Of a stretch of DNA of 64,000 nucleotides, positions 27,396-38,024 are shown one piece after another (within the stretch, counting starts at the first letter, position 1; each line of letters opens with the position of its first letter). The DNA comes from Lachnospiraceae bacterium M18-1 (GTDB taxonomy: Bacteria; Bacillota; Clostridia; Lachnospirales; Lachnospiraceae): assembly GCA_000403295.2 (NCBI GenBank), contig KE159605.1, positions 376,845 through 440,844 of the forward strand, read 5' to 3'. The notes below the pieces were generated by a model that saw only the letters and a list, made by a program, of their open reading frames with translations, made no database searches and was not told the origin of the DNA. Position numbers and translations under genes: made by a program.

Positions 27396-29087
27396 CTATT
27401 CAAACTGCAGAGTATAATTTCGTTTTGTGATCGGAGTCATCTTTCCTGTATCACTGATCAGGACTGCCGAGAAGATCAGGCTGCCATCTCCTTCCGTTAC
27501 GTCGATCGGCCCGCCGTACATCTGCGATGCGGCCGACGGCGTGGTGCCGTCTACTGTATAATACGCGGCATACCCTTCCGGCACCTGAATGGTGATCTGG
27601 AACGGCGCACTGTATTTCCCGGTAGAGGGGTTCACCGCTGGAGCCCCTTCCCCCTGCAGCTCCACCGTATACGTCCTGGTGGAGATCAGGCTTGGAATCC
27701 CTTTTTTGTTGATACTGACTGCCTTGAGGACCGTAGTCCCCTCGCTGAGCAGGATAGGCTCCGTATACTCGGTACTGGATTCGTCAGGGGTACTGCCATC
27801 CTCCGTAAAGTAGATCGTTCCCTCTCCTGTCAGAGAAATCTCCTGCACTTCCTGGTAGCTTCCCTCGTCCAGGCTGAATACAGGCGCTTCCGAAACATAG
27901 TCCGACACTCTGGTCAATATAGAGGAATCACATCCCTCCAGCAGAGCAGAAATCTTTTCCGGCTGCTCGGTCTCGATATAGAAGCGGATCGCCGCCTCAT
28001 ACAAATCTCCGTTTTCCGGCTGGGAATCGATTGCCGCAATGAAAACTTCCTCCGCTTTTTCCAGATTCTTCTGCTGGATATACACTTTTGCAAGCCCTGC
28101 GTAAGCTTCCGGCTTCTTTACATCCTTTTTCAGGGCACGCTCAAAATAAGTCTCTGCTGCAGCATAGTCCCCGGTCTGGAGTGCTTTCTGTCCCTTCCCT
28201 GTTGCGCCCGCATAGGAATTTTGATACAGAAGGAAGCACACGGCCCCGCAGATGACCAGGATCACACAAAATACGGTGACCATCTTCTGGAAACGTTTTT
28301 TCGCGGAACGCTTTTTTCGCTCCCTCTGCAGGCGTCTCCGCTCCTGAGGATCCCGGATCTCACCGGTCCCCTGTCTTCTTCCCTCCGGATCCTGCCGCAG
28401 GTTTCCCGTATACTGCGCCCCCGGGTTTTCCCTCCGGATCCTGCCGGTACCGCGGCGGGCCTCCAAACCCTGGTCATAGCCCATGTCCTGCGGATGATTT
28501 CCGGTCTCTCTTCTGGCATATCCGGTCTCCCGTCCGGAACTTCCTAAATCTCTTCCGGCATATCCCGTCTCCCGCATGGTACTCCCGGGATTTCTTCCGG
28601 CATATCCGGTCTCCCATCCGCTGTTCCCGGGATTTCTTCCAGTATAACCGCCGGCTCCCCTGGCATAGCCGCTCTGACGGGGATCACTCCTCCTGCCATA
28701 GCTATTTTCCGGATTCCCCGGCGCATACCCGGCGCCCCGAACGGACGTTGTACCGCCGCCATAGCGTGAGGACGACGGTGTCCTGGCACTATACTGGGAA
28801 CGGATCCGGCTCATCTCGCCCTGGTTAAGCACCCGCGTGGAACTTCTGTACTCCCCCTGGTTCAGTACGCGGGTGGCATAGTCATTTTCCCGTTCCTCCC
28901 GACTCCGGTAGCGTCTCAGATCATGGGAATCAATGGGACGAGTCGCATATTCCACAGAACCTTTGACTTCCCGCGCAAGGACATCCTGCAGCGGATCATA
29001 GTCAGGAACAATCTGCACTTCCATATGGCAGGACGGACAGATCAGCTGGCCCTCCGGAATCTCGGCGCCACAATTTCTACATCTCAT
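27396..29087 (-). CDS. Zinc-ribbon, single-pass membrane protein with TPR and CHB_HEX/Fn3-associated repeats
   Basis: A 563-residue modular protein. Residues 1-22 form a zinc ribbon (CRNC...CPSC at Cys3, 6, 17, 20). Residues about 50-265 are low complexity, rich in Arg/Gly/Tyr/Ser with repeats such as ETGYAGRN and RVLNQGE. One membrane helix is at 269-288. Residues about 296-375 are TPR-like (ALQTGDYAAAETYFERALKK). Two chitobiase C-terminal-type repeats follow (about 400-475 and 480-563: YFTEDGSTPDESS, YYTVDGTTPSAAS). Probably a cytoplasmic sensor tail with an extracytoplasmic part; function unknown. It lies 19 bases after folD. Confidence 0.75.
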   Translation of the reverse strand: MRCRNCGAEIPEGQLICPSCHMEVQIVPDYDPLQDVLAREVKGSVEYATRPIDSHDLRRYRSREERENDYATRVLNQGEYRSSTRVLNQGEMSRIRSQYSARTPSSSRYGGGTTSVRGAGYAPGNPENSYGRRSDPRQSGYARGAGGYTGRNPGNSGWETGYAGRNPGSTMRETGYAGRDLGSSGRETGYARRETGNHPQDMGYDQGLEARRGTGRIRRENPGAQYTGNLRQDPEGRRQGTGEIRDPQERRRLQRERKKRSAKKRFQKMVTVFCVILVICGAVCFLLYQNSYAGATGKGQKALQTGDYAAAETYFERALKKDVKKPEAYAGLAKVYIQQKNLEKAEEVFIAAIDSQPENGDLYEAAIRFYIETEQPEKISALLEGCDSSILTRVSDYVSEAPVFSLDEGSYQEVQEISLTGEGTIYFTEDGSTPDESSTEYTEPILLSEGTTVLKAVSINKKGIPSLISTRTYTVELQGEGAPAVNPSTGKYSAPFQITIQVPEGYAAYYTVDGTTPSAASQMYGGPIDVTEGDGSLIFSAVLISDTGKMTPITKRNYTLQFE

Positions 29088-29106
29088 ATTGTGCTCCCCC
29101 TTATTT

Positions 29107-29943
29107 CTACCTCACTGTCTGCACACAATTATTCATCAGCATGGCGATCGTCATCGGTCCTACTCCTCCCGGGACAGGTGTGATCGCAGATGTCTTTTCA
29201 CATACCTGGGCAAATGCCACGTCGCCGCAGAGCTTGTTGTTCTCATCCCGATGCATCCCCACATCGATCACGACAGCTCCGTCCTTTACATAGTCTGCAC
29301 CGATAAACTGCCGTTTTCCCATGGCAACGATCAGGATATCCGCCCTGTTTGTGATCTCCTTTAAGTTCTTTGTATGAGAATGGGCAACCGTCACCGTGGC
29401 ATGCTCCCGCAGAAGCAGCGCAGCCATCGGCTTGCCCACGATATTGCTCCTTCCCACGATCACGCACTCCTTCCCGTCTATGGAAATCCCGGAACGCTTT
29501 AAGAGCTGGATGATTCCCGCAGGTGTACAGGAAAGGAAACCCGGCTCCCCGATCCAGAGTCTCCCTACGCTGACCGGATGGAAGCCATCCACGTCCTTAT
29601 CCGGTGAAATAGCCCGGATCACCTTGTCTTCATCAATGTGGGCCGGAAGCGGAAGCTGTACCAGGATTCCGTTCACATGCCCGGCCTGGTTCAGTTTTTC
29701 TACCAGTGCCAGCAATTCCTCTTCCCCCACTGTCTCCGGAAGTTCATAAGCCTCCGAACGGATTCCGATATAGGCACAGGCTTTCTTTTTATTGTTTACA
29801 TACACACAGGACGCCGGATCCTGCCCTACCTGTACCACCGCAAGGCAGATTTCCTTTCCCTGTCGTTTCAGCGCTTCTACTTCTGCTTTTAATTCTTCTT
29901 TTATCTCACTGGAAATCTTCTTTCCGTCTATCAACTGTGCCAT
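29107..29943 (-). CDS. folD: Bifunctional methylene-THF dehydrogenase/methenyl-THF cyclohydrolase FolD
   Basis: A 278-residue FolD. Conserved: VGQDPASCVYVNNKKKAC with the catalytic Lys region, GILVQLPLPAHIDE, CTPAGIIQLL, and the NADP loop CVIVGRSNIVGKPMAALLL, ending with the PGGVGPMTIAMLM motif. It interconverts methylene-, methenyl- and 10-formyl-THF. It follows fhs, so both one-carbon enzymes are co-transcribed. Confidence 0.97.
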   Translation of the reverse strand: MAQLIDGKKISSEIKEELKAEVEALKRQGKEICLAVVQVGQDPASCVYVNNKKKACAYIGIRSEAYELPETVGEEELLALVEKLNQAGHVNGILVQLPLPAHIDEDKVIRAISPDKDVDGFHPVSVGRLWIGEPGFLSCTPAGIIQLLKRSGISIDGKECVIVGRSNIVGKPMAALLLREHATVTVAHSHTKNLKEITNRADILIVAMGKRQFIGADYVKDGAVVIDVGMHRDENNKLCGDVAFAQVCEKTSAITPVPGGVGPMTIAMLMNNCVQTVR

Positions 29944-29977
29944 ATCTTACTTCTCCTTCGTTTAAGGTAACGCCCTC

Positions 29978-30031
29978 TCATCTGCGATTCGGCGTCAAAT
30001 CGTCGGAAGGCATGAAAGAAATGCTTTGCAT
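29978..30031 (-). other. Possible 17-codon ORF between fhs and folD
   Basis: An ATG at 30031 with AGGAGGAAGGCAG upstream opens a 17-codon frame (MQSISFMPSDDLTPNRR) ending 34 bases before folD. The ribosome site is strong, but there is no homology evidence; it may be a leader peptide or chance. Confidence 0.25.
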
Positions 30032-30042
30032 CTGCCTTCCTC

Positions 30043-31713
30043 CTAAAACAGTCCGGTAATCTTTCCGTCATCGGATACATCAATGTTATTTGCCGCGGGA
30101 ACCTTCGGAAGCCCCGGCATGGTCATGATCGCTCCGGTCAGAGCCACAACGAAGCCCGCCCCCGCGCTCACATAGACTTCCCGGATATGGATGTCAAAGT
30201 TCTCCGGACGGCCAAGCCTGGACGCGTCATCGGAAAGGGAATACTGATTCTTCGCCATACAGATCGGGAAATCTCCGAAGCCCAGAGCTTCGATCCGGGC
30301 AAGCTGCTTTTCCGCAGCCGGCTCATAGAGAACCTTCCCCGCGCCGTAGATCTCCCGGGAAATGGTCTCGATCTTTTCTTTCAGGGACAGGCTGTCCTCA
30401 TACAGTGTATGGAAGCCGCTCTCCTTTGTCTCCAGCGTCTCCAGCACCTTTTCTGCCAGGGCGATGCCGCCCTCTCCGCCTTTCTCCCATACTTCTGAAA
30501 GAGCAAATTCACAGCCCTTCTCCTCACAGAACCGGCGGATATATTCATTTTCTGCATCTGTGTCCGTGACAAAGGAATTTAAAGTCACGACCACCGGAAC
30601 TCCGTACTTTTGTATATTTTCAATATGCTTTTCCAAATTCACGATGCCTTTTTTCAGAGCATCCAGATTTTCGCTGCCAAGCTCTGCCTTGGGAACCCCG
30701 CCGTTGTACTTCAGGGCGCGTACAGTTGCCACCAATACCACCGCATCCGGTTTCAGCCCGGCCTTTCTGCACTTGATATCCAAGAACTTCTCCGCGCCCA
30801 AGTCTGCCCCGAATCCGGCCTCTGTAATCGTGATGTCGCTCATCTTCAATGCCATCTTCGTCGCCCGGACACTGTTGCAGCCGTGGGCGATATTTGCAAA
30901 TGGCCCGCCGTGGACCAGTGCCGGCGTATGCTCCAGCGTCTGGATCAGGTTGGGTTTGATGGCATCTTTCAAAAGAGCCGTCATGGCCCCGGTTGCCTTA
31001 AGCTGGTCTGCTGTCACAGGCTCTCCGGCAAAATTGTATGCCACGATGATCCTGCCCAGCCTTTTTTTGAGGTCCTGCAGGTCATCCGCCAGGCAGAGGA
31101 CCGCCATGATCTCCGATGCAACGGTGATGACAAAGTGGTCCTCCCGGACCATTCCGTCCATTTTATTGCCCAGTCCTACAACAAGATTGCGGAGCACCCG
31201 GTCATTCATATCCAGGCAGCGCTTCCACACCACCTGCCTGGGGTCGATCCCAAGCTCGTTCCCCTGCTGGATGTGATTGTCCAGCATTGCCGCCAGCAGA
31301 TTATTGGCAGAGGTGATGGCATGGAAATCTCCTGTAAAATGCAGGTTCAAATCCTCCATCGGCACCACCTGTGCATAGCCGCCGCCTGCCGCTCCGCCCT
31401 TGATCCCGAAGCAGGGGCCCAGGGAGGGTTCGCGAAGCGCAATGACCGCATTTTTCCCGAGCTTCGCCATGGCCTGTCCCAGGCCGATGGTTGTAGTGGT
31501 CTTGCCCTCTCCCGCAGGAGTAGGGTTGATGGCTGTCACAAGGACCAGCTTCCCGTTCTCGTTATCCTGAATCTTCTCCCAGAAATCATCGGAAAGCTTT
31601 GCTTTATATTTTCCGTATAGCTCCAGATCCTCTTCTCCGATTCCCGCTTTTTTTGCAACCTCTGTGATAGGCAGCATTGCCGCTTCCTGTGCGATCTGAA
31701 TATCTGTCTTCAT
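30043..31713 (-). CDS. fhs: Formate-tetrahydrofolate ligase
   Basis: A 556-residue enzyme making 10-formyl-THF from formate, THF and ATP; central to one-carbon metabolism and to the Wood-Ljungdahl methyl branch in acetogens. The P-loop-like [18 protein letters not shown] is at about residue 66, with [21 protein letters not shown] and [13 protein letters not shown] following. Length is normal. No other acetogenesis genes occur in this window, so the pathway context is undetermined. Confidence 0.98.
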   Translation of the reverse strand: MKTDIQIAQEAAMLPITEVAKKAGIGEEDLELYGKYKAKLSDDFWEKIQDNENGKLVLVTAINPTPAGEGKTTTTIGLGQAMAKLGKNAVIALREPSLGPCFGIKGGAAGGGYAQVVPMEDLNLHFTGDFHAITSANNLLAAMLDNHIQQGNELGIDPRQVVWKRCLDMNDRVLRNLVVGLGNKMDGMVREDHFVITVASEIMAVLCLADDLQDLKKRLGRIIVAYNFAGEPVTADQLKATGAMTALLKDAIKPNLIQTLEHTPALVHGGPFANIAHGCNSVRATKMALKMSDITITEAGFGADLGAEKFLDIKCRKAGLKPDAVVLVATVRALKYNGGVPKAELGSENLDALKKGIVNLEKHIENIQKYGVPVVVTLNSFVTDTDAENEYIRRFCEEKGCEFALSEVWEKGGEGGIALAEKVLETLETKESGFHTLYEDSLSLKEKIETISREIYGAGKVLYEPAAEKQLARIEALGFGDFPICMAKNQYSLSDDASRLGRPENFDIHIREVYVSAGAGFVVALTGAIMTMPGLPKVPAANNIDVSDDGKITGLF

Positions 31714-31742
31714 TCGTATCCCTCCTGTGTATTCTGCATGGA

Positions 31743-34301
31743 TTATAATAGTTCCTCAAACTCCTCCGCCGTCATGAGTACCTTCCTCGGCTTGGTCCCC
31801 TCTTCCGGCCCTACCACGCCGGCATCTGAAAGCTGGTCCATGATCCGCGCGGCACGGTTGAATCCGATCTTGAACATCCTCTGCAGCATTCCGATGGAAG
31901 CCTTATCCTTGTCAATGATCAGCTTTCCTGCTTCTGCAAAATACTGATCCCGGGCGCCTGCGCCCTCTCCCTCGCCGTCGGAGATGGACACAGCCTCTCC
32001 TCCGATATCTGCATTCATATGTTCTTCCAGCTCATTGCTGTAATCGGCATTTCCATGATTCTCAATCAGATAGTCTACCACCTTCTGAACTTCCTTATCC
32101 GATACAAAGGATCCCTGCACACGCATGGGCTTGGGAACCCCTGTGGGATAGAACAGCATATCGCCCTTTCCCAGCAGCTTCTCCGCACCGGACATGTCGA
32201 TGATGGTCCTGGAATCCACTCCCGATGATACCGCAAACGCAATCCGAGACGGCATGTTCGCCTTGATCAGTCCGGTAATGACATTGACAGAAGGCCGCTG
32301 GGTGGCCAGGATCAGATGGATCCCCGCCGCTCTTGCCAGCTGGGCCAGACGGCAGATCGCTCCTTCCACATCCTTGGGAGCCACCATCATCAGATCCGCC
32401 AACTCGTCCACGATAATAACGATCTGAGGCATCTTCTTCGGTGCATCCTCTTCCTCCAGATGCTCCACCTTTTCATTAAAGCCTTTCAGATCTCTGACAT
32501 TATACTTTGCAAACAGGTCGTACCGCTTCATCATCTCCGCAACTGCCCAGTTCAGCGCACCGGCCGCCTTCTTCGGGTCGGTCACTACCGGGATCATGAG
32601 GTGCGGAATCCCGTTGTAGATGCTCAGCTCTACCACCTTGGGATCCACCATGATCAGCTTCACGTCCTCCGGATCCGCTTTGTAGATCATACTCATGATC
32701 ATCGTATTGATGCAGACCGATTTTCCGGAGCCTGTGGATCCGGCCACCAGAAGGTGGGGCATCTTGGCGATATCCGCAACTACCGTCTTTCCCGCAATAT
32801 CCTTTCCCACTGCAACTGTGATCCTGGATTTGCTCTGCTGGAACTCGGATGCTTCCAGCAGATCCCGGAGCATGACCGCCGTCGTCTCACTGTTGGGCAC
32901 TTCAATTCCGACCGCAGCCTTACCTGGGATCGGTGCTTCGATCCTCAGGTCGGTGACCGCCAGATTTAATTTGATATCATCCGCCAGGCCCACGATCTTG
33001 CTCACCTTAACCCCCTGCTCCGGCTGCAGTTCATACCGGGTGACGGACGGTCCGCAGCTTGCATTGGTCACATGTACTTTAACACCGAAATTCTGCAGCG
33101 TTGTTTCCAGCTTCCGTGCCGTAGCCCGCAGCTGGGTATCCGAGTCTCCTCCGGTCTTCTTCCCTTTCTTGAGCAGATCCATTGGAGGGATACGGTACTC
33201 CTTAGGGGGTGCCTCCTGCTGTATGCGGATGCTTTCCTCCACCGCCGCAGCCTCGGTTTCCACGTCTGAGGTACTGTCTTTTTCGTTCTTTTTCGGACTG
33301 CTCTTTTCCGCTGCCGGACGGACGGTCTCTTGTTTTGCCGGCCTGTCATCTGCAGGGATGCTCTCCGGTTCTTTTGCCGCTTCTTCCCATTCATCCTGTT
33401 CTTCCGGCTCCGGCTGGGCCCGGTTGATCACAAATTCCTCAACAGGCGGCTGTAAAACGGCTTCCTGAGACTTCCCCCGGGGAGCGGCATCCAGAGTATC
33501 TTCCTCCAGATCCAGGGATACCGCCGGCTCCAAAGACGTCCCGTCTACCGTCAGTTCATGGACCTCCGGCGATTTTCTGCCCTCAGATAGAGTCGTAGCA
33601 AAGGAAACGCCTGATATCTTCTGCCTCCGGCGTGAACCGGAAGGACTCTTCCCTTCCTCCTGCCGCCGCTGCCTCTTCTCCTGCATCCGTTCTTCCCTTC
33701 GGATCACAGAAGTTTCGTGGCGCTGCCTTGCACCCTCGTACATCTTCCGGCTGCTGCTTCCCAATGGTTTAAGAAGAGACCGCTCCGTGATCAGAATGAC
33801 ACAGATGATGGCCAGCACGATCAGGACCACGTAGCTGCCCACCACTCCGATGATAGGACACAGCAGCGTGACCAGGCAGCCTCCCAGAAGGCCGCCGGAA
33901 TTTTTATCGATACTTGCCTGTTTATAATAGGCAAGAAGCCCTGTTCCGGGCGTATAGGGATTCATGATCAGCTCCAGCAGCGCGCAGAGCACCGCCAGCA
34001 GCGCCAGCAGTGCGGCCGCTTTTATGTAGGCATGGGCATTGCCCCTGTTGGATACGAGAAATGCCGCTGCTCCGAACAGCAGGACCGGGATCAGATAGGC
34101 CATCCAGCCAAAGATCCCGAACAGGACTGCCGAGCAGACCTCCCCTGCCAGCCCGCCAAGTCCGAAGTTGCTGATCAGCATCAGGATGCAGACCGCCAGC
34201 ACGCTGAGGATGATGATCTCCTCCTGCAATGCCGGGCTTCCCTGCGCTTTTTTTGCCCTTTCATTTGTAGTTTTTTTCCTTTTGGTTGACTTTGCAGCCA
34301 T
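31743..34301 (-). CDS. DNA translocase FtsK/SpoIIIE
   Basis: An 852-residue septal DNA pump. Four membrane helices occupy about residues 28-175; a charged, Glu/Pro-rich linker (about 180-370) follows; the motor has Walker [15 protein letters not shown] and Walker [14 protein letters not shown]; the C-terminal gamma winged helix ([21 protein letters not shown]) reads polar DNA motifs. Acts at the division or sporulation septum. FtsK and SpoIIIE cannot be told apart from sequence alone here. Confidence 0.95.
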   Translation of the reverse strand: MAAKSTKRKKTTNERAKKAQGSPALQEEIIILSVLAVCILMLISNFGLGGLAGEVCSAVLFGIFGWMAYLIPVLLFGAAAFLVSNRGNAHAYIKAAALLALLAVLCALLELIMNPYTPGTGLLAYYKQASIDKNSGGLLGGCLVTLLCPIIGVVGSYVVLIVLAIICVILITERSLLKPLGSSSRKMYEGARQRHETSVIRREERMQEKRQRRQEEGKSPSGSRRRQKISGVSFATTLSEGRKSPEVHELTVDGTSLEPAVSLDLEEDTLDAAPRGKSQEAVLQPPVEEFVINRAQPEPEEQDEWEEAAKEPESIPADDRPAKQETVRPAAEKSSPKKNEKDSTSDVETEAAAVEESIRIQQEAPPKEYRIPPMDLLKKGKKTGGDSDTQLRATARKLETTLQNFGVKVHVTNASCGPSVTRYELQPEQGVKVSKIVGLADDIKLNLAVTDLRIEAPIPGKAAVGIEVPNSETTAVMLRDLLEASEFQQSKSRITVAVGKDIAGKTVVADIAKMPHLLVAGSTGSGKSVCINTMIMSMIYKADPEDVKLIMVDPKVVELSIYNGIPHLMIPVVTDPKKAAGALNWAVAEMMKRYDLFAKYNVRDLKGFNEKVEHLEEEDAPKKMPQIVIIVDELADLMMVAPKDVEGAICRLAQLARAAGIHLILATQRPSVNVITGLIKANMPSRIAFAVSSGVDSRTIIDMSGAEKLLGKGDMLFYPTGVPKPMRVQGSFVSDKEVQKVVDYLIENHGNADYSNELEEHMNADIGGEAVSISDGEGEGAGARDQYFAEAGKLIIDKDKASIGMLQRMFKIGFNRAARIMDQLSDAGVVGPEEGTKPRKVLMTAEEFEELL

Positions 34302-34418
34302 TATACTTCCCCCTTGGTATTTTTAAACATACTATAAATTAGTATAGCATTATTTCAAAATACTGTCATCAAAAAATTTATGAATTGTGTTTTTTGGTTC
34401 TGATTTCCGATTTTATTT

Positions 34419-35111
34419 TTACTTATTTTTCCGTTTTTCGTCAATCATTTCATGGAGTTTTTTCATTGCCTGGCTGATGCCTCCCACTTCATCAATCAGG
34501 CCCTCCCGGACCGCGTCCTCCCCGTCCAGCATCGTACCTACATCTTTTACAAGCTGGGTTGGATCCAGCATCAGCTCCTCCAGCCTTTTCTGGCTGATCC
34601 GGGAATGCTCCGCAATAAAACCAGTGATCCGGTCCTGGGTTTTTTCCATATTCCGGTAGCTCTGGTAAACGCCGATGAACATGCCGCTGGAACGCACCGG
34701 ATGCACGATCATAGTCCCGCTGGGTACGATAAAGGAGTAATCCGCCGATACCGCCAAGGGGCCTCCTATGGAGTGGCTTCCCCCCAGCACCAGAGAAACC
34801 GTCGGCTTACTCAAGGACGCGATCATCTCCGCGATGGCAAGGCCGGCCTCCACATCCCCTCCCAGCGTATTCAGAAGGATCAGAACGCCTTCCACCTCCG
34901 TACTGTCCTCCGCCTCTGCAAGCTTAGGCAGCAGATGTTCATATTTGGTAGCCTTCGTATTGCCGGATACCGCTTCGTGGCCTTCGATCTCCCCGATGAT
35001 CGTCATCAGCTGGATCCGGTGCCGGTCCGGATTCTCATTCAGATCCAGAGTCCCGGTTTCTTTGATCTCCTCCCGCTTTTCTTCCTTTTTCTCCTGTGTC
35101 TCTCCCATCAT
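34419..35111 (-). CDS. ClpP-class serine protease (TepA-like)
   Basis: A 230-residue ClpP-fold protein. The middle contains LLNTLGGDVEAGLAIAEMI, the putative nucleophile region LVLGGSHSIGGPLA and the His of TMIVHPVRSSGMF. A charged N-terminus (about 25 residues) precedes. Closest in style to the TepA/YmfB group, whose genes lie next to ftsK/spoIIIE in many Firmicutes, as here. Substrates unknown. Confidence 0.85.
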   Translation of the reverse strand: MMGETQEKKEEKREEIKETGTLDLNENPDRHRIQLMTIIGEIEGHEAVSGNTKATKYEHLLPKLAEAEDSTEVEGVLILLNTLGGDVEAGLAIAEMIASLSKPTVSLVLGGSHSIGGPLAVSADYSFIVPSGTMIVHPVRSSGMFIGVYQSYRNMEKTQDRITGFIAEHSRISQKRLEELMLDPTQLVKDVGTMLDGEDAVREGLIDEVGGISQAMKKLHEMIDEKRKNK

Positions 35112-35246
35112 TTCACAACCTTTCTCGTATTGATCAGAAGTAGTATGTGAAGAAACAGGTTAAAATATGCGGTTCTTTTTTTATGGTCTGTCAGTACATT
35201 ATTTTATTTCTTAATTCACTTTTATAAAAGCCCTCTATCACCAAAA

Positions 35247-35281
35247 ATGGTATGGATGTAAATTGTATACATCCATACCAT
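35247..35281 (-). terminator. Terminator after metY
   Basis: A perfect 14 bp stem ATGGTATGGATGTA / TACATCCATACCAT with a 7-base loop; on the minus strand it is followed by TTTTT. It lies 5 bases past the metY stop. Confidence 0.88.
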
Positions 35282-35286
35282 CTTGG

Positions 35287-36567
35287 TCAAAGCAGTGCCT
35301 GCTCTACATCCGCAATAATATCCTCTACATTTTCAATTCCCACGCTGAAACGGATCAGATCCGGCTGAACTCCTGCTTCTACCAGCTCCTGTTCGTTCAT
35401 CTGGCGGTGGGTATGGCTGGCCGGATGGAGCACGCAGCTCCTTGCATCCGCGACGTGGGTCACGATGGCAACCAGCTTCAGTTTATCCATCATCTCTACC
35501 GCTGCCGCTCTTCCGCCTTTGAGACCGAAAGTGATAACGCCGCAGCCTCCCTTCGGCATATATTTCTGTGTTAAGTCATAGTATTTGTCACCCGGCAGGG
35601 ACGGACAGGATACCCATGCCACCTTGTCGTGGTTTTTCAAGTACTTCGCAACAGCCAGCGCATTTTCGCAGTGCCGCGGCATCCGCAGATGCAGGGTTTC
35701 CAGTCCCAGGTTCAGCAGAAATGCGTTCTGGGGCGACTGGATGGAACCCAGGTCCCGCATCAGCTGAGCAGTGGCCTTGGTGATATATGCCAGCTTTCCA
35801 AACTTCTGTGTATAGACGATCCCGTGATAAGTCTCATCCGGTGTGGTCAGCCCGGGGAACTTATCGCTGTGCGCTTCCCAGTCGAAATTCCCGCTGTCCA
35901 CGATAACGCCTCCCACGCAGGAAGCATGGCCGTCCATATACTTTGTAGTAGAATGGATCACGATGTCCGCTCCCCACTCGATGGGCCGGCAGTTGATAGG
36001 CGTCGCAAAGGTATTGTCCACGATAAACGGAACCCCGTGGGCGTGGGCTGCCCCGGCAAACTTTTCCAGATCCAGGACAACCAGCGCCGGATTGGCAATG
36101 GTCTCCCCGAATACGGCCTTGGTGTTCTCACGGAATGCCCCTTCCAGCTCCCCGGGAGTACAGTCCGGATCTACAAAAGTAGCTTCTACGCCCATCTTTT
36201 TCAGCGTATGGGCATAAAGGTTATATGTACCGCCGTAAAGCGCGGAGGAACAGATGATATGATCCCCTGCTCCGGCTATATTCATCACAGAATAAAAGCT
36301 GGCCGCCTGCCCGGAGGATGTCAGCATGGCCGCCGCTCCCCCTTCCAGGTCACAGATTTTTGCCGCTACAGCATCATTTGTCGGGTTCTGGAGCCGGGTG
36401 TAAAAATAGCCGGACTCCTCCAGGTCGAACAGACGTCCCATCTGCTCGCTGCTCGTGTACCGGAACGTGGTGCTCTGGTAAATGGGCAGGACCCGCGGTT
36501 CCCCATTGCCCGGCTCGTATCCGGACTGGATGCATTTTGTCTCTATCCTGAAGTCGCTCATGTTCAT
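35287..36567 (-). CDS. metY: O-acetylhomoserine aminocarboxypropyltransferase (O-acetylhomoserine sulfhydrylase)
   Basis: A 426-residue Cys/Met-metabolism PLP enzyme that forms homocysteine from O-acetylhomoserine and sulfide. The PLP lysine lies in DIVIHSTTKYMDGHASCVGG; FIVDNTFATPINCRPIEWGAD precedes it. The N-terminal MSDFRIETKCIQSGYEPGNGE and length are typical of MetY rather than MetB/MetC. No S-box or T-box leader is visible; it follows yebC by 36 bases. Confidence 0.93.
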   Translation of the reverse strand: MNMSDFRIETKCIQSGYEPGNGEPRVLPIYQSTTFRYTSSEQMGRLFDLEESGYFYTRLQNPTNDAVAAKICDLEGGAAAMLTSSGQAASFYSVMNIAGAGDHIICSSALYGGTYNLYAHTLKKMGVEATFVDPDCTPGELEGAFRENTKAVFGETIANPALVVLDLEKFAGAAHAHGVPFIVDNTFATPINCRPIEWGADIVIHSTTKYMDGHASCVGGVIVDSGNFDWEAHSDKFPGLTTPDETYHGIVYTQKFGKLAYITKATAQLMRDLGSIQSPQNAFLLNLGLETLHLRMPRHCENALAVAKYLKNHDKVAWVSCPSLPGDKYYDLTQKYMPKGGCGVITFGLKGGRAAAVEMMDKLKLVAIVTHVADARSCVLHPASHTHRQMNEQELVEAGVQPDLIRFSVGIENVEDIIADVEQALL

Positions 36568-36603
36568 TTCCTCCTGTAATATCTGTGGTACGGCCTGTAA
36601 CGC

Positions 36604-37338
36604 TTATTCTTCATTCCAGTTGTGGTATACGTCCTGGACATCGTCGTCCTCTTCCAAAAGGTCCAGGGTTTTCTGAATATTCTTGATATCCTCCGGACTG
36701 GTCAGATCCACGTAAGTCTGAGGGATCATAGTCACCTCCGCCTCTGCCATGGGAATCCCTGCCTCTTCCAGCTTTAAACGGACTTCACTGAAATCTGCCG
36801 GAGCGGTGAGGATCTCGAAGCTCTCCTCTTCCTCCGAAAAGTCCTCCGCGCCTGCGTCTAAAGCCAGCATCATCAGCTCATCGGCATCCATCCCGCAGTC
36901 TTCCTTTGCAACGAAGATCTGCCCCTTCTCGTCGAACATAAAGGATACACAGCCTGGAGTCCCTACGTTACCGCTGCCCTTGGTAAAAGCATTTCTCACA
37001 TTAGAAGCGGTACGGTTCTTGTTGTCCGTCAGCGTCTTTACGATAATGGCCGTCCCGTTGGGACCGTAGCCTTCATATGTAATATGCTCATAATTGTCCC
37101 CGGCGCCCTCTCCTGCCGCCTTTTTGATGTTCCTGTCTATGGTGTCATTAGGCATGTTGTTAGACTTTGCCTTGGCAATCACGTCGCGGAGCCTGCTGTT
37201 GTTCGCCGGATCCGGACCGCCGCCTTCCTTAACCGCAACTGCCAGTTCACGTCCGATCTTGGTAAAGATCTTTCCCTTTGCAGCGTCGTTTTTTTCTTTT
37301 TTATGCTTGATATTTGCAAATTTTGAATGTCCTGACAT
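36604..37338 (-). CDS. YebC/PmpR family translational/transcriptional regulator
   Basis: A 244-residue protein starting [18 protein letters not shown], with [19 protein letters not shown] and [15 protein letters not shown], all invariant in YebC. Family members have been linked to transcription and, more recently, to translation of proline-rich stretches. Ends in acidic [16 protein letters not shown]. Confidence 0.95.
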   Translation of the reverse strand: MSGHSKFANIKHKKEKNDAAKGKIFTKIGRELAVAVKEGGGPDPANNSRLRDVIAKAKSNNMPNDTIDRNIKKAAGEGAGDNYEHITYEGYGPNGTAIIVKTLTDNKNRTASNVRNAFTKGSGNVGTPGCVSFMFDEKGQIFVAKEDCGMDADELMMLALDAGAEDFSEEEESFEILTAPADFSEVRLKLEEAGIPMAEAEVTMIPQTYVDLTSPEDIKNIQKTLDLLEEDDDVQDVYHNWNEE

Positions 37339-37422
37339 TTTTCAAATCTCCTCTTTTTTTCGTACTTTTTTAGTTTATCACGCTTTTTTCCATCTGTAAA
37401 GTGATAATCAAAAGCGTTTCGA

Positions 37423-37770
37423 CTATGTATTCAGCTCCAGGCTGATCCGAATCGCTTCATTCACTTTACACATCATCCGGCTGTCTACATGGCAGACGAA
37501 CTCCCGGAGCCGCTGCTTGTCGATAGTCCGGATCTGTTCCAGCAGGATGACCGAGTTTTTTATGATATGGTATTTTTGCGCACTGATCTCAATGTGCGTA
37601 GGCAGCTTTGCCTTATTCATCCGTGATGTGATGGCGGCGCAGATCACCGTCGGACTGTGCCGGTTGCCTACGTCGTTCTGTATGATCAGCACCGGACGGA
37701 CCCCTCCTTGCTCCGATCCCACCACCGGGCTTAAATCTGCATAATAAATATCTCCACGTTTGATCGTCAA
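37423..37770 (-). CDS. MazF/PemK-like mRNA interferase
   Basis: A 115-residue toxin: [35 protein letters not shown] is the first half of the fold (residues 2-36), followed by [19 protein letters not shown]. Conserved for EndoA/NdoA of Bacillus, which cuts RNA at UACAU-type sites. The apparent start is TTG, with a GGAG 11 bases upstream. Its usual antitoxin (MazE/EndoAI) normally lies between alr and mazF; none is seen in the 254 bases there. Confidence 0.92.
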   Translation of the reverse strand: MTIKRGDIYYADLSPVVGSEQGGVRPVLIIQNDVGNRHSPTVICAAITSRMNKAKLPTHIEISAQKYHIIKNSVILLEQIRTIDKQRLREFVCHVDSRMMCKVNEAIRISLELNT

Positions 37771-37863
37771 AATTTTTCACACTCCGATTTTACCTCTTTT
37801 CCATTTCTCTGTTTCCAGGAGCCGTGAAAAACCCGCCCGTCTTGCGCAGGATATCAAATCCAT

Positions 37864-37921
37864 ACTACTGTTCACAAGGATGCCGTACACTCGCTGCACG
37901 TCATCCGGCCAAAACAGTAAC
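37864..37921. repeat. 58 bp copy of the GTTACTG palindromic repeat
   Basis: Bounded by ACTACTGTTCAC and AACAGTAAC, with an inner palindrome GGATGCCGTACACTCGCTGC...CATCCGGCC. It is clearly related to 51106-51155. It lies in the alr-mazF gap. Confidence 0.7.
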
Positions 37922-38024
37922 AAATCCACAGTTCCTTACATCGAATGGTACTTAAAGTATTTCCACGTTTCGCATAAATATACAAAAAACCGGCCATCGG
38001 CAGCTTTTCTGTATTCTGTGGGAT

